The translations under genes and the position numbers were made by a program. Below, in pieces: positions 48,329 through 60,564 of a stretch of 64,000 nucleotides of DNA; the stretch's first letter is position 1, and each line of letters starts with the position of its first letter. This DNA comes from Zanthoxylum bungeanum (taxonomy: Eukaryota > Streptophyta > Magnoliopsida > Sapindales > Rutaceae): contig SKCR01034762.1 of NCBI GenBank assembly GCA_019454045.1, positions 1 through 64,000 of the forward strand, written 5' to 3'. The notes below the pieces were generated by a model. It had not been told where the DNA came from. It saw nothing but the letters and a program-made list of their open reading frames with translations, and did no database searches.

Positions 48329-49089
48329 CAATAAGAAAATAATTAAATACTCGCATAACATTTTTCATTTCAATATAAAAAATACTAATCCGATTATGGA
48401 TTTTAAATCTATTAGTGCCCTCTCACTACTTTACATAATTCTATAATCTCCCTTAACGGAAAAATAGAAATTTGGCAATCAAAATTTCATAGCGGAAAGT
48501 GAATCCCATGAAATTTACTCCAACCTCACAATAATGACGGTCTTGGCCTTCATAAACTCATTAGGTAGACTTCCAAGGTCAATCACATCCATGTGACTCC
48601 TAAGTTTGGCCTTGAACCATTTCTTATCCTCACAATAATGACGATATTGGATTAAGACGTGTTGCATGTGTATACTTGTCAATGTGAACTGATGAGCTTC
48701 GTAAGTATACCCTCACAATAATGACGGTATTGGGAGACTATACCAGATCGACCTAAGTTCCGACCACTTATACCCTAACAATAATGATGGTATTAAATAT
48801 AAGTAATAAAAACTCTTTCATCTCTGTATTAACAGAATGGATCATCCAATAATGCTCCAATATTATTAATACTATTACTTAAAATAAAATAAGCACCTAA
48901 TCATGAGAGATTTATGACAATCAAGTCATTAACATGTGTGGGTCAAAATATAAATTTTAATTTAAAACATGCAATGCATATCCAATACGACTTATGTATA
49001 ATTAAATTAAAATTATAGAGGCATAGATTCAAAAATATGTCAAACATGCAATATGTGTTGTGTGGTTAAGACCTGTTCTGATATTATTC
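48329..49089 (-). mobile_element. E2 5' leader with four spaced repeats and PBS relic
   Basis: The leader between LTR and gag carries the motif CCTCACAATAATGACGGT (plus-strand reading, with variants) at 48524, 48627, 48711 and 48773. Near the LTR the primer-binding site is mutated (minus-strand TAATATCAGAACAGG, 49072-49086). Confidence 0.75.
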
Positions 49090-51187
49090 CGTTGGGGCGG
49101 TTGTGGAACTATAGGGTCGAATCGATGCCTCATGCAGTGGAAGTGGGTCTAACCCATGGATATCTAGCATAAGTATATTTTTAAATAATTTAATGAAATA
49201 TTATATTCTATTACGAGTGTATAGGAAAAAAACAGGGGCTGAATCAGAGTCTGAAAGCTCAAGAATGAGAAAAAATAAGTTTCAGCGCACATGTGCACGA
49301 CGAGCGAGCTGATCACACACTTTTTTTTAATTTTTAATTTTTTTCATTTCATTTTCAAAAGCTTTGTTTTGCTTCAGCTATCTGGAAACATAAAGTTGAA
49401 AGAAATAAGGTTCTTAACCCTCATTGTTTCTAACTTTCCCTAAACACTTCCAAACATCCAAAGTTTAAATTTTAACATCAAAACCAACATCAACATATAT
49501 TATAGAATAAAATCATATTCTAAATACGTACATGCGTAAATTTTGAATCCAAAATACAAACCAAATTAGTATCCCACAATGAAGTGACTTATGAACAATT
49601 CTCGGTCACTCAAAGGTGGTCAAGTGATTTTATAATGGTAGCCATAGCTCCGAGTTTTTATCTAGAGTTTCAAACTCTAATTTAATGTTACATGTCCAAT
49701 ATGAACATTTTTATCCAATCACGAGCATATTGTGTTTATGCTTCCAAAGCATCCATACACAGTTCATTAGCCTAATTTCAATATCAAGTTATGTTATTAT
49801 ATATATAATACATAATACATTACTATATGCTTCATTAATGAAAACAACTCACTAATGAAAACATAGTTTTAGAAAAGATCAAACTCACCTAGTAAGTTTG
49901 TTTCCAAGATCCAATCTTCTTCTCCTTGTTGAAATACTATAGAGAACTTTCAAAGTTAGCAAGCTTGCATTTTATAGCAAAACTTAGGTAATTTTTTAAT
50001 TAATAAAAATTCTATTCAACTTTTAGGTGGGCTTAATCGAATTTGTCCAAATATGTATAATTAAATGTGACTAATCACCTTTTTCTACTACTTTGATTTA
50101 ATCCAATTAAATCTAGACAAAGTTTGATAAATGGATTAGTTCATTGTCTACCACTGTGATTTAATCCAATTAAATCAAGCCAAATACGCCTATTATTACA
50201 TATTTATAATTACCAAAATATTCTCCAATGGTAGAGATATTTATGAAATTACAACAAAGCCATTGTGTGATTTTGGATTAATCCAATTAGGTCAAAGTAA
50301 ATAATTATTATTATCCAATAACACTAAATTATTTTAATTGATAATTATAATATCAAATATTATTTATTATCAAACATTATCGGCTACCTAGGTTTTGCCT
50401 TTTATAGCAAAACTTAGGTAATTTTTTAATTAATAAAAATTCTATTCAACTTTTAGGTGGGTTTAATCCAATTTATCCAAATATGTATAATTAAGTGACT
50501 AAGCATATTTGTCTACCACTTTAATTTAATTCAATTAAATCTAGACAAAGTTTAACAAATGTATTAGTTCATTGTCTACCACTTTGATTTAATCCAATTA
50601 AATCCAGCCAAATACACCTATTATTACATCTTTATAATTACCAAAATATCCTCCAATGGTATAGATATTTATGAAATTATAACAAAGCCCTTCTGTGATT
50701 TTGGATTAATCCAATTGGGTCAAAGTAAATAATTAATGTTATCCAATAACACTAAATTATTTTAATTGATAATTATAATATCAAATCTTATTTATTATCA
50801 AACATTATCGGCTACCCAAGTGCCCAACGAGTACACTTTATATTGTGGAACTCTCTAAGTCCAGACACATTCATCATATAAATCTAGCTTATATGTACGT
50901 AATTCGGTCACCTCTGAATTCGCGAAGAACACGAACGACCTTTCTGAACTATATAAGTCGATGTCATAACATATGTTTAACAATCCCTCCATCGTAGGCT
51001 ATCTAAGTTGTGCTTAGGAAACATAAATTACACCGTCAAGTTTCTGAGACGCATATATATGTCGACATGTCCACAATTCGATGTAATTAATCGGAACATC
51101 ATTTCTGATATATAAGATCCACTCTAGGTGATCAGCTTTGGCCAAAGTCTTAAGTATAGTGACTTACTCACATGGATACCTAAACCC
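49090..51187 (-). repeat. 5' LTR of E2, truncated by E3
   Basis: E-family LTR read on the minus strand. Its 3' end is mutated to CCGCCCCAACGG. Its start is cut at 51187 by the E3 LTR. It contains a ~427-bp tandem duplication (49967-50815). Confidence 0.8.
49967..50815 (-). repeat. ~427-bp tandem duplication inside the E2 LTR
   Basis: The stretch starting 'ttttatagcaaaacttagg' occurs at about 49973 and again at about 50400. Both copies run to 'tttattatcaaacattatc' and differ at scattered sites. Confidence 0.8.
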
Positions 51188-53066
51188 TGTTAGTTTGTCC
51201 AAGACTTCCCAATGATCCCAAACATGATTCTAGTGTGAATAAAAACAAAATAAGTTACGGAATTAACTTACAATGAGCGGATGAGAAGTTCAAAACTTTC
51301 TTTGATGTATGGAAGCTCTAAGCTTTAAATTGAATTCCAAATCAAGGGTGAGTCTCTCTATCACATTTCTTTAACTCCCAAAGTGCTAGCATGAACAAAA
51401 TTTGAAAGAAATTTTTTTTCTCCTCCAAGGAAATGAATATTCGGCCAAATAGAGGAAGGAGGAAGAGATAATTTTTTTATATTTTATTTTCCAAGAACTA
51501 ATACCCAAGTTGACTTCCAAAGTTGTGTATATCTTTTCAAAAAGGCAAGTTGTGTTACCAAAGTTTGTGGTTGAGAGAATTAAATGAATTAATTACTTTT
51601 CCCAACTACCTCCATCACATGTCAAACACTTGATGTAAGTTGTGGGTCCCACCTCTTTAAATTCAAAATTCAAGTTGGCTTACACAACACACTTTGGGCT
51701 CGGGTTCGTTTAATTCTATTAAAAAAAAATTTCGTTGCGACGTAATTAAATCCAATTTATTTAAATAATAATGCCCAGCAAAATTATTATGAAAGTCGCT
51801 TACGAATCAATTCCAAATTAATTCGTTCGCCCGAATTAAAATTCCAATTTTAATTCCCTATTGAAATCCAATTTCAATTAATATATCCAATATATTATTT
51901 AATCGATTAATTCCAAATTAATCGCGTTCTCTCTTCTTGATGAATTTTATCCCAGATAAATTCTTGCCGTAATTAATCCCAGATTAATTTTCTCTCTCAT
52001 AATTAATCCCAGATTAATTTTGTTCTAGTCAAAAGTCATCGGTGAATCTTTGGGAATCGACCCAAGAGATCCTTGGATATGTTGGCAGTAAATACGGTTA
52101 TCGGACTATCCAAACACGTGCGTACCCCGTACCATGTTCTTACCGATTTACAAGACATGGTTGGCTTCTAGCAAAGCACTGTGCCTACCCAATTCTCCAG
52201 AAATATTCAACGAGGAATATATAATCTGTATCAGGCATAGTATACTATGTATTGTGTAATATGATCCAGTATCGAATGTCACATGCTAGACTTAGGGCTG
52301 GAATTGTGTCTGCCCCATACGAAGTAAATATCGGATCACTAGCAACTAGTCTCTGTAATCGGATAATCATGACCTAATCATACTATCCTGATAGCTGCAG
52401 CATTTAAGAGTACTAGTTATGTATCCATGCGCGATCTTCATCTCCATATGACTGAAGTGATACTCTCATCTTGACATCACACCCAATACACTACGATTCT
52501 CAGTATACCCAGAAGAGGCGTACACAAAATATGTTAAAGCTCCGGAAGACCAAAACCAAAGTATACTGATTGTCGCAAGTATTAGCGATGTAAGTCTCAG
52601 GTTAAGACCACATACACCTACCCTGATTCGGATTCCCATAGACACATAGTCATACTACTAATGAGATTCTGATGGGTCTATCCAGAGCGAAGCTGTTCCC
52701 GGTCCAACGGCTAACAGAACCTCCTATCACACTTGCATAAGTATCCAATACTTAAATATATGAGAATTATGCTGTTAAGATTCCATAACGCGCACAAGTG
52801 TAATACTAGTCTATTCCGCATTATCGATGTCCAGTCTCGATAATTCTACGACTAGAGATGTTTAATGATTAAACCGTTCGTGGATTAATATTGTCTCATA
52901 TCTTATTAATCCGGAACTAATCATAAGGACTTTTATCATTTATATATATCCAAGTAATCTAATTACAAAATGATAAAATAGCAAATTCATTTGTCACATA
53001 GTTAATTTGTACAAAAACACCATGTCTTTTACAAATAGTGATGCTATGGGTCATAATTGTCCAACA
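51188..53066 (-). repeat. 3' LTR of E3
   Basis: 1879 bp, plus-strand TGTTAGTTTG...CCAACA. It aligns with the H LTR from its start (TGTTGGACAA-type) through the 'gtcttggtggtacagg' region to the inverted-repeat array (51747-52019). The final part differs from H. Confidence 0.85.
51747..52019 (-). repeat. Inverted-repeat array in the E3 LTR
   Basis: The same units as in H, in matching order (reversed here), with centres mostly CCA: 51802 (arms ACGAATCAATT / AATTAATTCGT, one mismatch), 51833 (GAATTAAAAT), 51861 (TTGAAAT / ATTTCAA), 51879 (TAATATAT), 51904 (CGATTAATT / AATTAATCG), 51942 (imperfect GAATTTTATC), 51971 and 52001 (AATTAATC / GATTAATT, twice). Confidence 0.85.
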
Positions 53067-53069
53067 ATC

Positions 53070-56000
53070 TCCCACTTGGCTCATAGCCAATCACTCAAGT
53101 ATCTAACACCTGAACTATGTACATGTCGCTCAAAATTTTGCTGAGAAATAGCTTTCGTCAGCGGATCTGCAATGTTGTCATCTGAAGTGATCTTTTCGAT
53201 CTTCACATCGCCACGATGTATGATCTCACAAATCAGATGGAAACGTCAAAGTATATGCTTGGATCATTGATGAGACCGCGGTTCCTTAGCTTGTGCTATA
53301 GCCCCATTATTGTCACAATACAAAGGTACGGGCTCAGATGCTAACAGAACTACTCCTAATCCAATTAGGAATTTACGGATCCAAACTGCTTCTTTTGCTG
53401 CCTCAGCTACAGTGATATATTCCTCTTTTGTTATTGAATCGACAACAATCTATTACTTGGAAGATTTCCAGTTCACTGCTTCATTTTTCAAACAAAATAT
53501 TTACCCCGATTGTGACTTTGAGTCGCCTTTATCGGTTTAGAAACTTACATCGGTGAACCCAGTCACCTCAAGTTCTCCATCTCCATAGACTAAGAAATCA
53601 TCCTTAGTTCGTCTAAGATACTTAAGGATGTTCTTAACAGCAATCCAGTGACCATCACCTAGATCGGCCTGATAGCGACTGCACATGCTCAAAGCATACG
53701 AGACATCAGGTCGCGTACATATCATGGCATACATGATCGATCCGACTGCAGAAGCATACGGGATCCGACTCATGGTATCTCTCTCATCTTGTGTTTTAGG
53801 ACACATGTCCTTAGATAGAGAGACGCCATGTGACACTGGAAGCAGCCCCCTCTTAGACTGATCCATGTTGAATCTCTTCAACACTTTGTCAATGTACGAG
53901 CTTTGGGAGAGTCCAAGCAGCTTTCTAGATCTATCCTCGTAGATTCTTATTCCCAGAATAAAGGCTGCTTCTCACAGATCTTTCATAGAGAATGTTAATG
54001 AAAGCCAAGCTTTCACCGATTGTAGCATGGGAATGTCATTGCCAATAAGTAATACATCATCAACGTATAGAACAATAAATGTCAGTGCGCTCCCACCAAC
54101 CTTTTTATATACACAAGAATCATCTTCATTTTGAATGAAATCATATTCTTTTATGATCTCATCAAAATGTTGGTTCCAAGAACACGATGTTTGCTTCAAT
54201 CCATAAATGGATCGATTTAACTTGCAAACCTTGTTTGCATGTTTTGGCACTATAAAACCGTCAGGCTGTTTCATATAAACATCCTCCAAAAGGTTTCTAT
54301 TAAGGAAAGCGGTTTTGACGTCCATCTTCCATATTTCATAATCGAAATATGCAGCAATCGCAAGCATTATCCGAATGGATTTAATCATGGCAATAGGTGA
54401 AAACGTTTCGTCGTAATCAACACCATGTCGTTGATGATACCCTTTCTCTACAAGCCTACCTTTGTACGTTTGTATGTTGCCATCCATGTCTGTCTTCTTC
54501 TTGAAGACCCATTTACAACCAATCGGCTTTACGCCTTCTGGTGCATCAACCAGTGTCTAAACTTGGTTGGTATACATGGAATCCATTTCGGACTTCATGG
54601 CCTCTTGCTATAAACCGGAGTCGATACCTTGTATCATTTTCTCATACGTAGCCGGTTCATCTTCCTCAATGAGATTAATATCTACATGAGGTGAGATCAG
54701 AAACCCATACCTCTCAGGTTATTTTCTGAATCTCTTCGACCTACATAGTTCTTGTGTATTAGAAGATTATGGTACAGTCTCATCCCTGATGAACTGTTCG
54801 TGTTTCGTTAGGGAGTTGGTGCCAGGAACAGTATCACTCTGATTTTCATCGAGTTCTACTTTCCTCCCACTTACCACTGCATTTAGGAGTTCCTTATCCA
54901 GGAAAACCGCATGGAGAGCAACAAATACCTTGTTCTCTTGTGGGTTGTAGAAGTAACATCATTTGGTTTCCCTGGGATAACCTACAAATAGGCACTTATC
55001 CGATTTGAGTTCTATTTTGGTACCATCCAGACGTTTAACATATGCCCAGCATCCCCAAATCTTCAGGAATGAGAAACTCGATTTCTTTCCTGTCCATATT
55101 TCATATGGAGTCTGTCCAACAGACTTTGATGGAACCTTATTCAAAATAAGTATTGCACTATTCAATGCGTATCCCCATAAGGAAATTGGTAACTCAGTGC
55201 GACTCATCATTGACCTTACCATGTCCAACAAAGTTCAGTTTCTCTGTTCGAACACACCGTTCAATTGAGGTGTCCCGAGATGAGTCCATTGTGAAAGAAT
55301 ACCATATTCTTTCAGGTAATCGAGAAACTCGTTGCTAAAGTATTCTCCACCACAGTCCGATCGCAATGTTTTAATACCTTTGCCTGTCTGTTTTTCTACT
55401 TCGTGTCGAAACTCTTTGAATTTCTCATAACCGTAACGTGATGCATCATCCGTAAAGGTTACGAAGTATTCATATCCACCTCTAGCCTTGCTAGACATGG
55501 GCCCGCATATGTCACTATGAACGAGGGCTAATAGATCGGTGGCACGTACACCCTTACCACTAAAAGGTGTTTTAGGTATTTTGCCTAATAAACATGATTC
55601 GCAGACGTCATATGAATTAGGATCAAATCTGTCCAAGTATCCACTCTTCGAAAGTGTGGATATACGAGTCTTGTTAATGTATCCCAAACGACAATGCCAC
55701 AGATAAGTTTCATCTGTTTTACTCAATTTGAGCCTTTTGTTTGTCATGTTATATGTTTGAGATTCATTTATATTCAAAATATAAAGACCATTATTAACAT
55801 CAGCTGTACATATCAAAACATCATCTTTATCTACAAAACACCCAGTGTTCCGGAATACAAAGGTATACCCGCATCGGGTTAAACAATATACAGAGATGAT
55901 ATTCCTAGTCAAACTAGGTACAAAATAACAGTCTCCTAAATTAAGTACATGCCCCGAGGTCAAATTCAAAATATAGGTGCCAACGGCCAATACATCGACT

Positions 56001-57003
56001 CTTGTCCCATTTCCGACTCGAATGTCGATCTCTCCTGAATCCAGTCTCTTGCTAATCTGCAGATCTTGCACATCAGTACATATATGAGTACCACATCCAG
56101 AATAAAAAATCCAATTTTTAAAACCAGTAGTGGACATGTTTATTTCAATAACAAACATACCTGAAGCCGGAGCCTTGCCCGCCCTCGCTTCCTTTAACTC
56201 CACTTTGTACTCACAGCAGTCACGCTTCCAGTGACCCCATTTGCCACTTTGTAGGCAGCCGTCTTGGGATTTTTCTTTAGTCTTCCCAGAAGACTTTGAT
56301 AATTTTTCCTTGCCCTTTTTCTTCTTCTTCTTCACACCTCCAGAAGCCTCCGGCCAAGCCTTGGCCTTCTGAGATGTCGAAGTAAGATGCACCTCGCGCT
56401 TCTTACCCTTTAGAAGCTCTGGCTCTACTTCTTTCAACATCGCCATCAACTCTCCAAGAGTCTTTTCTTAGTTCATCATATTATAGTTCATGATGAACCC
56501 GCCCCAGCAATCAGGCAGAGACGGTAAGATCAAATCTATAGAAGTCTCGGCCTCGAAGGTTATGCCCAGCTGACCTAGCTGTTCGATGTCAGCAATCATC
56601 TGTGACACATAATCCTTGACAGATGTACCCTCTTACATACGCGAGCGGAAGAGCTTCTTTTGCAATTCGTACTTCTGAAATCTAAGGTTAGATCTGTGAA
56701 GGTCCTTCAATTTCAACATCATATTTTATAAGGATCCAATCCTTTATTTTGACGACGAAATTGAGGTGTCATTACGGCAAGTATTACGGATTGAGCGGTA
56801 AAGTTATCATCTCGGTGAGTCTTCCAAAGCTCATGATCAACTGGTCGCTCAAGTTCGGGCTCAGGCTCGAGAGGTATGTCTAGAACATAGAGCAACTTCT
56901 CGGCTCCCAAGACTATCTTGAGATTCATCTCCCAATCTGGAAAATTGGCGCCGTTAAAGACATTCTCGCCCATGATTATGTCTCTAACGCTAATCTTTCC
57001 AGC
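53070..57003 (-). pseudogene. E3 gag-pol polyprotein (copia), several disabling changes
   Basis: Start at about 57003 (MAGKISVRDIIMGENVFNG). Gag runs to 56719 and then in another frame. The longest ORF, 56449-55235 (404 aa), holds the knuckle (second Cys is Ser: CLQSGKWGHWKRDC), protease with the aspartate changed to Tyr (FYSGCGTHIC), pre-integrase LWHCRLGYIN, and integrase with HSDICGP and LRSDCGGEY up to a stop after the FEQRN glutamate region. Integrase end is 55231-54959. RT 54487-53972 has YVDD intact. RT end/RNase H 53884-53537 has TRPDVSYALS. The RNase H remainder is in pieces to about 53080. It is the best-preserved member of the H family here, but not functional. Confidence 0.9.
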
Positions 57004-57233
57004 CATCTCGATTGCAATAGTCCAACTATTCAATCAACGATTTCAGGTACACTCAAAATGTAATGGTTACTATAGTCCAACTATAGAACCAACTACAAGT
57101 GGAGTAGTGTCTTGTACAGTCTAACTGTTCAAAGAAAACAATAAAACAATATTAATCCAACTAACGTGATATAATATTAAAAAGCACGTATTAGCGAGTA
57201 TTAAACGAAATTGCAAATTTAATACTGGCCTCC
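57004..57233 (-). other. E3 5' leader, cut by gypsy insertion
   Basis: About 230 bases of leader upstream of gag. They contain 'atagtccaacta' twice and end abruptly at the TG of gypsy LTR C. Confidence 0.65.
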
Positions 57234-59233
57234 TGACCGGCATAATCACACGCATATAACGCAAGCGCACGTATCGTTCAAGTAGTTAAAAGTATCGATC
57301 CCACGAGGACTTAAAACCTTTTGTTATTAATTTATGAAGTTAAATATTTACAAGTATCTAATGGATTGGTTGTTTGATTGGGTGGTGACTTTAAAACTTA
57401 AAACAAGTAAATAAAATTGCTTGAAAGTAGATTGAAGGAAATTCAAATTTATAAAACTATCCAGGGTTGTGAATCCTTCCAATATCTTTTTAAGAGATGA
57501 AGTGGTTATTTTACATTTGTGTAATATATTGGTTTATTAACCTGGAACACGAAATTATGTAAAAGCATCTTCCGATGGTCAAATACAAATACCCAGTATA
57601 ACCCAATTAATCATATTCCTATGTTAACCAAGTTATCTGAATTTATTAAGATTAAGTTCAAATTATGGCTACCCCCGCTCGACAGGTATATTCCTATCAT
57701 GTAAGGAAATCTATTAAAGGGTTATCTATCCTCAAGGAAGATCGTGGGCTATTAAGTCTATGGTCTTAAACCTAAAATTCCTTTTCCAAGTTCATTTTAA
57801 GTTTACCAGTTCAATTTTATTAATGGTCAGTTAATAAAAAACATTAGGATTAAGGCTCAATAAATAAACCTTTATATTACCCAAACTGTAAATAAACCGG
57901 TGATATTGGATTTCATCACAACCCCAGATAACTGGCTTAGTTACGACACATATTTACGGGTAGTAGACATTTAAATAAAAGAAAAGACATAAAGTAAATG
58001 TTGGAAATTAAATTACTGGAAAATAAATGTTGGAAATTAAATTACTGGAAAGTAAATTGCTGAAAGTAAATTGCTGAAAAGTAAATTGCTGAAAGTAAAT
58101 AAAGTAAAAGTACAGTAAAGAAAATGATGAGGTAAAATGATCCACTTTTATTACTACTATTTTAGATATCTCCCTTAATATAATATATTAACTTTGCGTG
58201 ATAATTACCAACCAGCCATATAGGCGGTATCCTGATTAAGTCAAATTAATTATTAATTACCAACCGACCAACCAGGCGGTATCCATGCTTAGTCAGGTTA
58301 AAACCAATTTATAATTAATTACCAACCGACCAATATGGCGGTATCCTTGTTAAGTCAGATTTTAAATAATTATTATATTATAATTAGGGGAGATTAATCT
58401 AAATAGAAATAATAAAAGCTTTACCTTTTACCCCAACAAGGGGGAGTTACCTCATCATTGCTTGAAAAGTAAAAACCGAAAAAGTAAAGAAAGGAAAGTA
58501 CTGTGCGTAAAAGTAAATTACGGAAAGTAAAGAAAAGAAAGTGTGAAAGTGGAAATTAATTACTGAAAGCTGTAAAAAAATAAACAAGATACAATCTTCT
58601 TAGTTATTCTTAAGGAATTTCAAAGAAGAAATTATGAATTTACAAATGAAATGACTTGGTATTTATAGGCAAAATTTTGCCTCCATCAAATCATCCACCA
58701 AATCCATTATAAATTGCTCCACTAATTGCTATCATGTTTGGTGGGAGTTTGACTATTTTTATTATTTATTTATTTATTTATTTATTGCTTTGAAAAAGAC
58801 TTTAATAATTATGCATAACACACTTATGGATGTTTCATCATTTTCGGTCATGCAATCTTCAGAATTAGAAATTATTTTATTCTTCAAAGTTGTATATCTT
58901 TGAGTCTACTTTAATCTGGAACTTGAATCAGCTTAATCCGATATCAGAGTAAAACGTTATGCCCAAAATACGACAGATGTGCAAAACTGGAATTTCCAAA
59001 ACTGCACTTCGTTAAAACGCCCTTTCAAGTTTCCAATCTCCAAAATTAGTATTTCAAGTCCAATATTTGCCCTTATTTGACCCACATTTCATCCTAAATG
59101 ATTTCATTGAGTCCCAATATTATTTTATCTGTAAAATAAACTAAAACATATCAAAACATTCATCAAACCCGAGTAACTAAACAAAATATTAAGTAAAATG
59201 GGAGGTAAATATTGATATATTTTCCGCTTATCA
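57234..59233 (-). repeat. LTR C: 3' LTR of the gypsy element
   Basis: 2000 bp. On the minus strand it starts TGATAAGCGG and ends GCCGGTCA, same family as LTR A and B. It is preceded by the polypurine tract TTTGGGGGTG (plus-strand 59234-59245). TATA box CTATAAATA on the minus strand near 58658-58667. An (ATTT)n run lies near 58760. Unlike LTR B it has no ACGTG cluster and no CGTCGCGACG palindrome. Confidence 0.9.
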
Positions 59234-59808
59234 CACCCCCAAACCTAATATTTTACTAGTCCTCAAGCAAAACAATGAAATAAAATACAAGAAATAATTA
59301 AAATTAGACTAAGCCACTTTCGTAGGGATCACGGTTTCATTTAGCGTATGCAACAAACCTTTAAACCCATATGTGTCCCTAGTGGACGAGTTGTAATCTC
59401 TTGAGGGTTTACAGCGACGATACCCACAAACGTCTTATAAAAGTAAAAAGATAGTAAAACTAATACACACAAAAGCAAAAGAGAAGAGAAAAGAGAATAA
59501 AAAAGTTAGTGACTAAACGGGTGAAACTTCTTATCTAAGTCAATAATTGTTTTGTTTCTTTCTAAATTACCGAATAAGTACATTCTCCAATTATTTTTAC
59601 CATTCTCCATATACACAGCCAACAAAATATTAATCAACTCATTTTGCCCACAATAGTCACAAGTGCGGTTGAAAAGAGAGTAATATTTTTGTCCTAAAGT
59701 TATATCAGAATTCACACCTTTTTTTAAGTAATGGAATAATTTTTTCTGACTTTTCTGATTTTTTTTCTTTAATTTTTGATTTTTTTATTTATTTATATAC
59801 AATATCAT

Positions 59809-60039
59809 CCATCTATGTAGCGAGTTTTGGGTCAGTGACTCCCATACCAGTTGGCTTTAGGGCACTAGGTGTTAAGACACCCCTACAGACTTAATTACTC
59901 AGACTTCAGATATATATATTTTTTGGCAACATCTTCGATCCATGTAACGAGCTTTGGGTCAGTGACTCCCAAACCAGTTGGTTTTAGGACACTAGATGTT
60001 AAAACACCCTTACAGACTTAATAACTCGGATCTCAGACG
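59809..60039 (-). repeat. Two tandem ~105-bp repeats, period 127 bp
   Basis: The segment with 'gggtcagtgactccc' and 'ccagttgg' occurs at 59809-59912 and 59936-60039, in the 3' untranslated part of the gypsy element between the LOG-like sequence and the polypurine tract. Confidence 0.85.
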
Positions 60040-60564
60040 TTTTTTTTTTTTACTCCATCGCTTTTTATAGATGCTTCCTTCAATTAAACTAGAGCACTGA
60101 ATATTTCAAACTTTTCAATTACAGCTCATGTTTGTATGTTACCATGTATGCTGATAATACCTGTCAACTGAGCATATGAAGATTCATTTTAGTCAGTTTT
60201 ATGGAGAATTCACAAATTAAATAATTTAAAAGGAAATAAACAAAAATTAACTTGTTCCGAAATAGGTTGAGATACGTCTCAGGAATGGAAATTCCTTACA
60301 CAGCTATCTCACACCAATTTCACCTGATTAATCAAATAAAAACACAAAAATACAAAATATTTTTTGTGATTTTTGAAAATTTTCAATTTTTTTGTATTTT
60401 TCGAAAAATTCTAGACTAAAAATAAAATAATAAAAACAAGATACAAATTAACTATTCCCTTCCCCCAAACCTAAATAAGACATTGTCCCCAATCTCTTAA
60501 ACAGTAGAAGAAGAGTTTAGAAAACCGTACCTGGTTAGCTGAAATTCTACATCTAAGTGAAAAG
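60040..60564 (-). other. Gypsy 3' non-coding region
   Basis: AT-rich, no ORF of note. A second purine-rich stretch (minus-strand GGTTTGGGGGAAGGGAA, about 60458-60474) lies just downstream of the LOG-like sequence and resembles the true polypurine tract. The neighbouring 'gattggggacaatgtctt' phrase is retroelement sequence. Confidence 0.55.

Larger units (their letters stand above)
35208..51187 (-). mobile_element. E2: Ty1/copia element interrupted by H
   Basis: Internal halves at 35208-36417 and 45983-49089 join across element H: the flanking sequence continues 'ccatatagatatc' to 'atcatcgagg' exactly as in E1 (29425). The 5' LTR is 49090-51187, truncated by E3. The 3' LTR is the shared one at 32879-35207. 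Confidence 0.85.
51188..57233 (-). mobile_element. E3: Ty1/copia element of the H family
   Basis: 3' LTR 51188-53066, polypurine tract AGTGGGAGAT just above it (about 53067-53078, read on the minus strand), gag-pol relic to about 57003, then 5' leader until 57233, where a gypsy element is inserted. The 5' LTR must lie beyond the window. It was inserted in the E2 5' LTR. The left target copy would be AACCC (51183-51187). Confidence 0.88.

Noticed and set aside
59506..59715. 69-aa minus-strand ORF with CDYCG motif near the gypsy polypurine tract
   Set aside because: Short, starts at a weak site in AT-rich 3' DNA; no recognisable relative.
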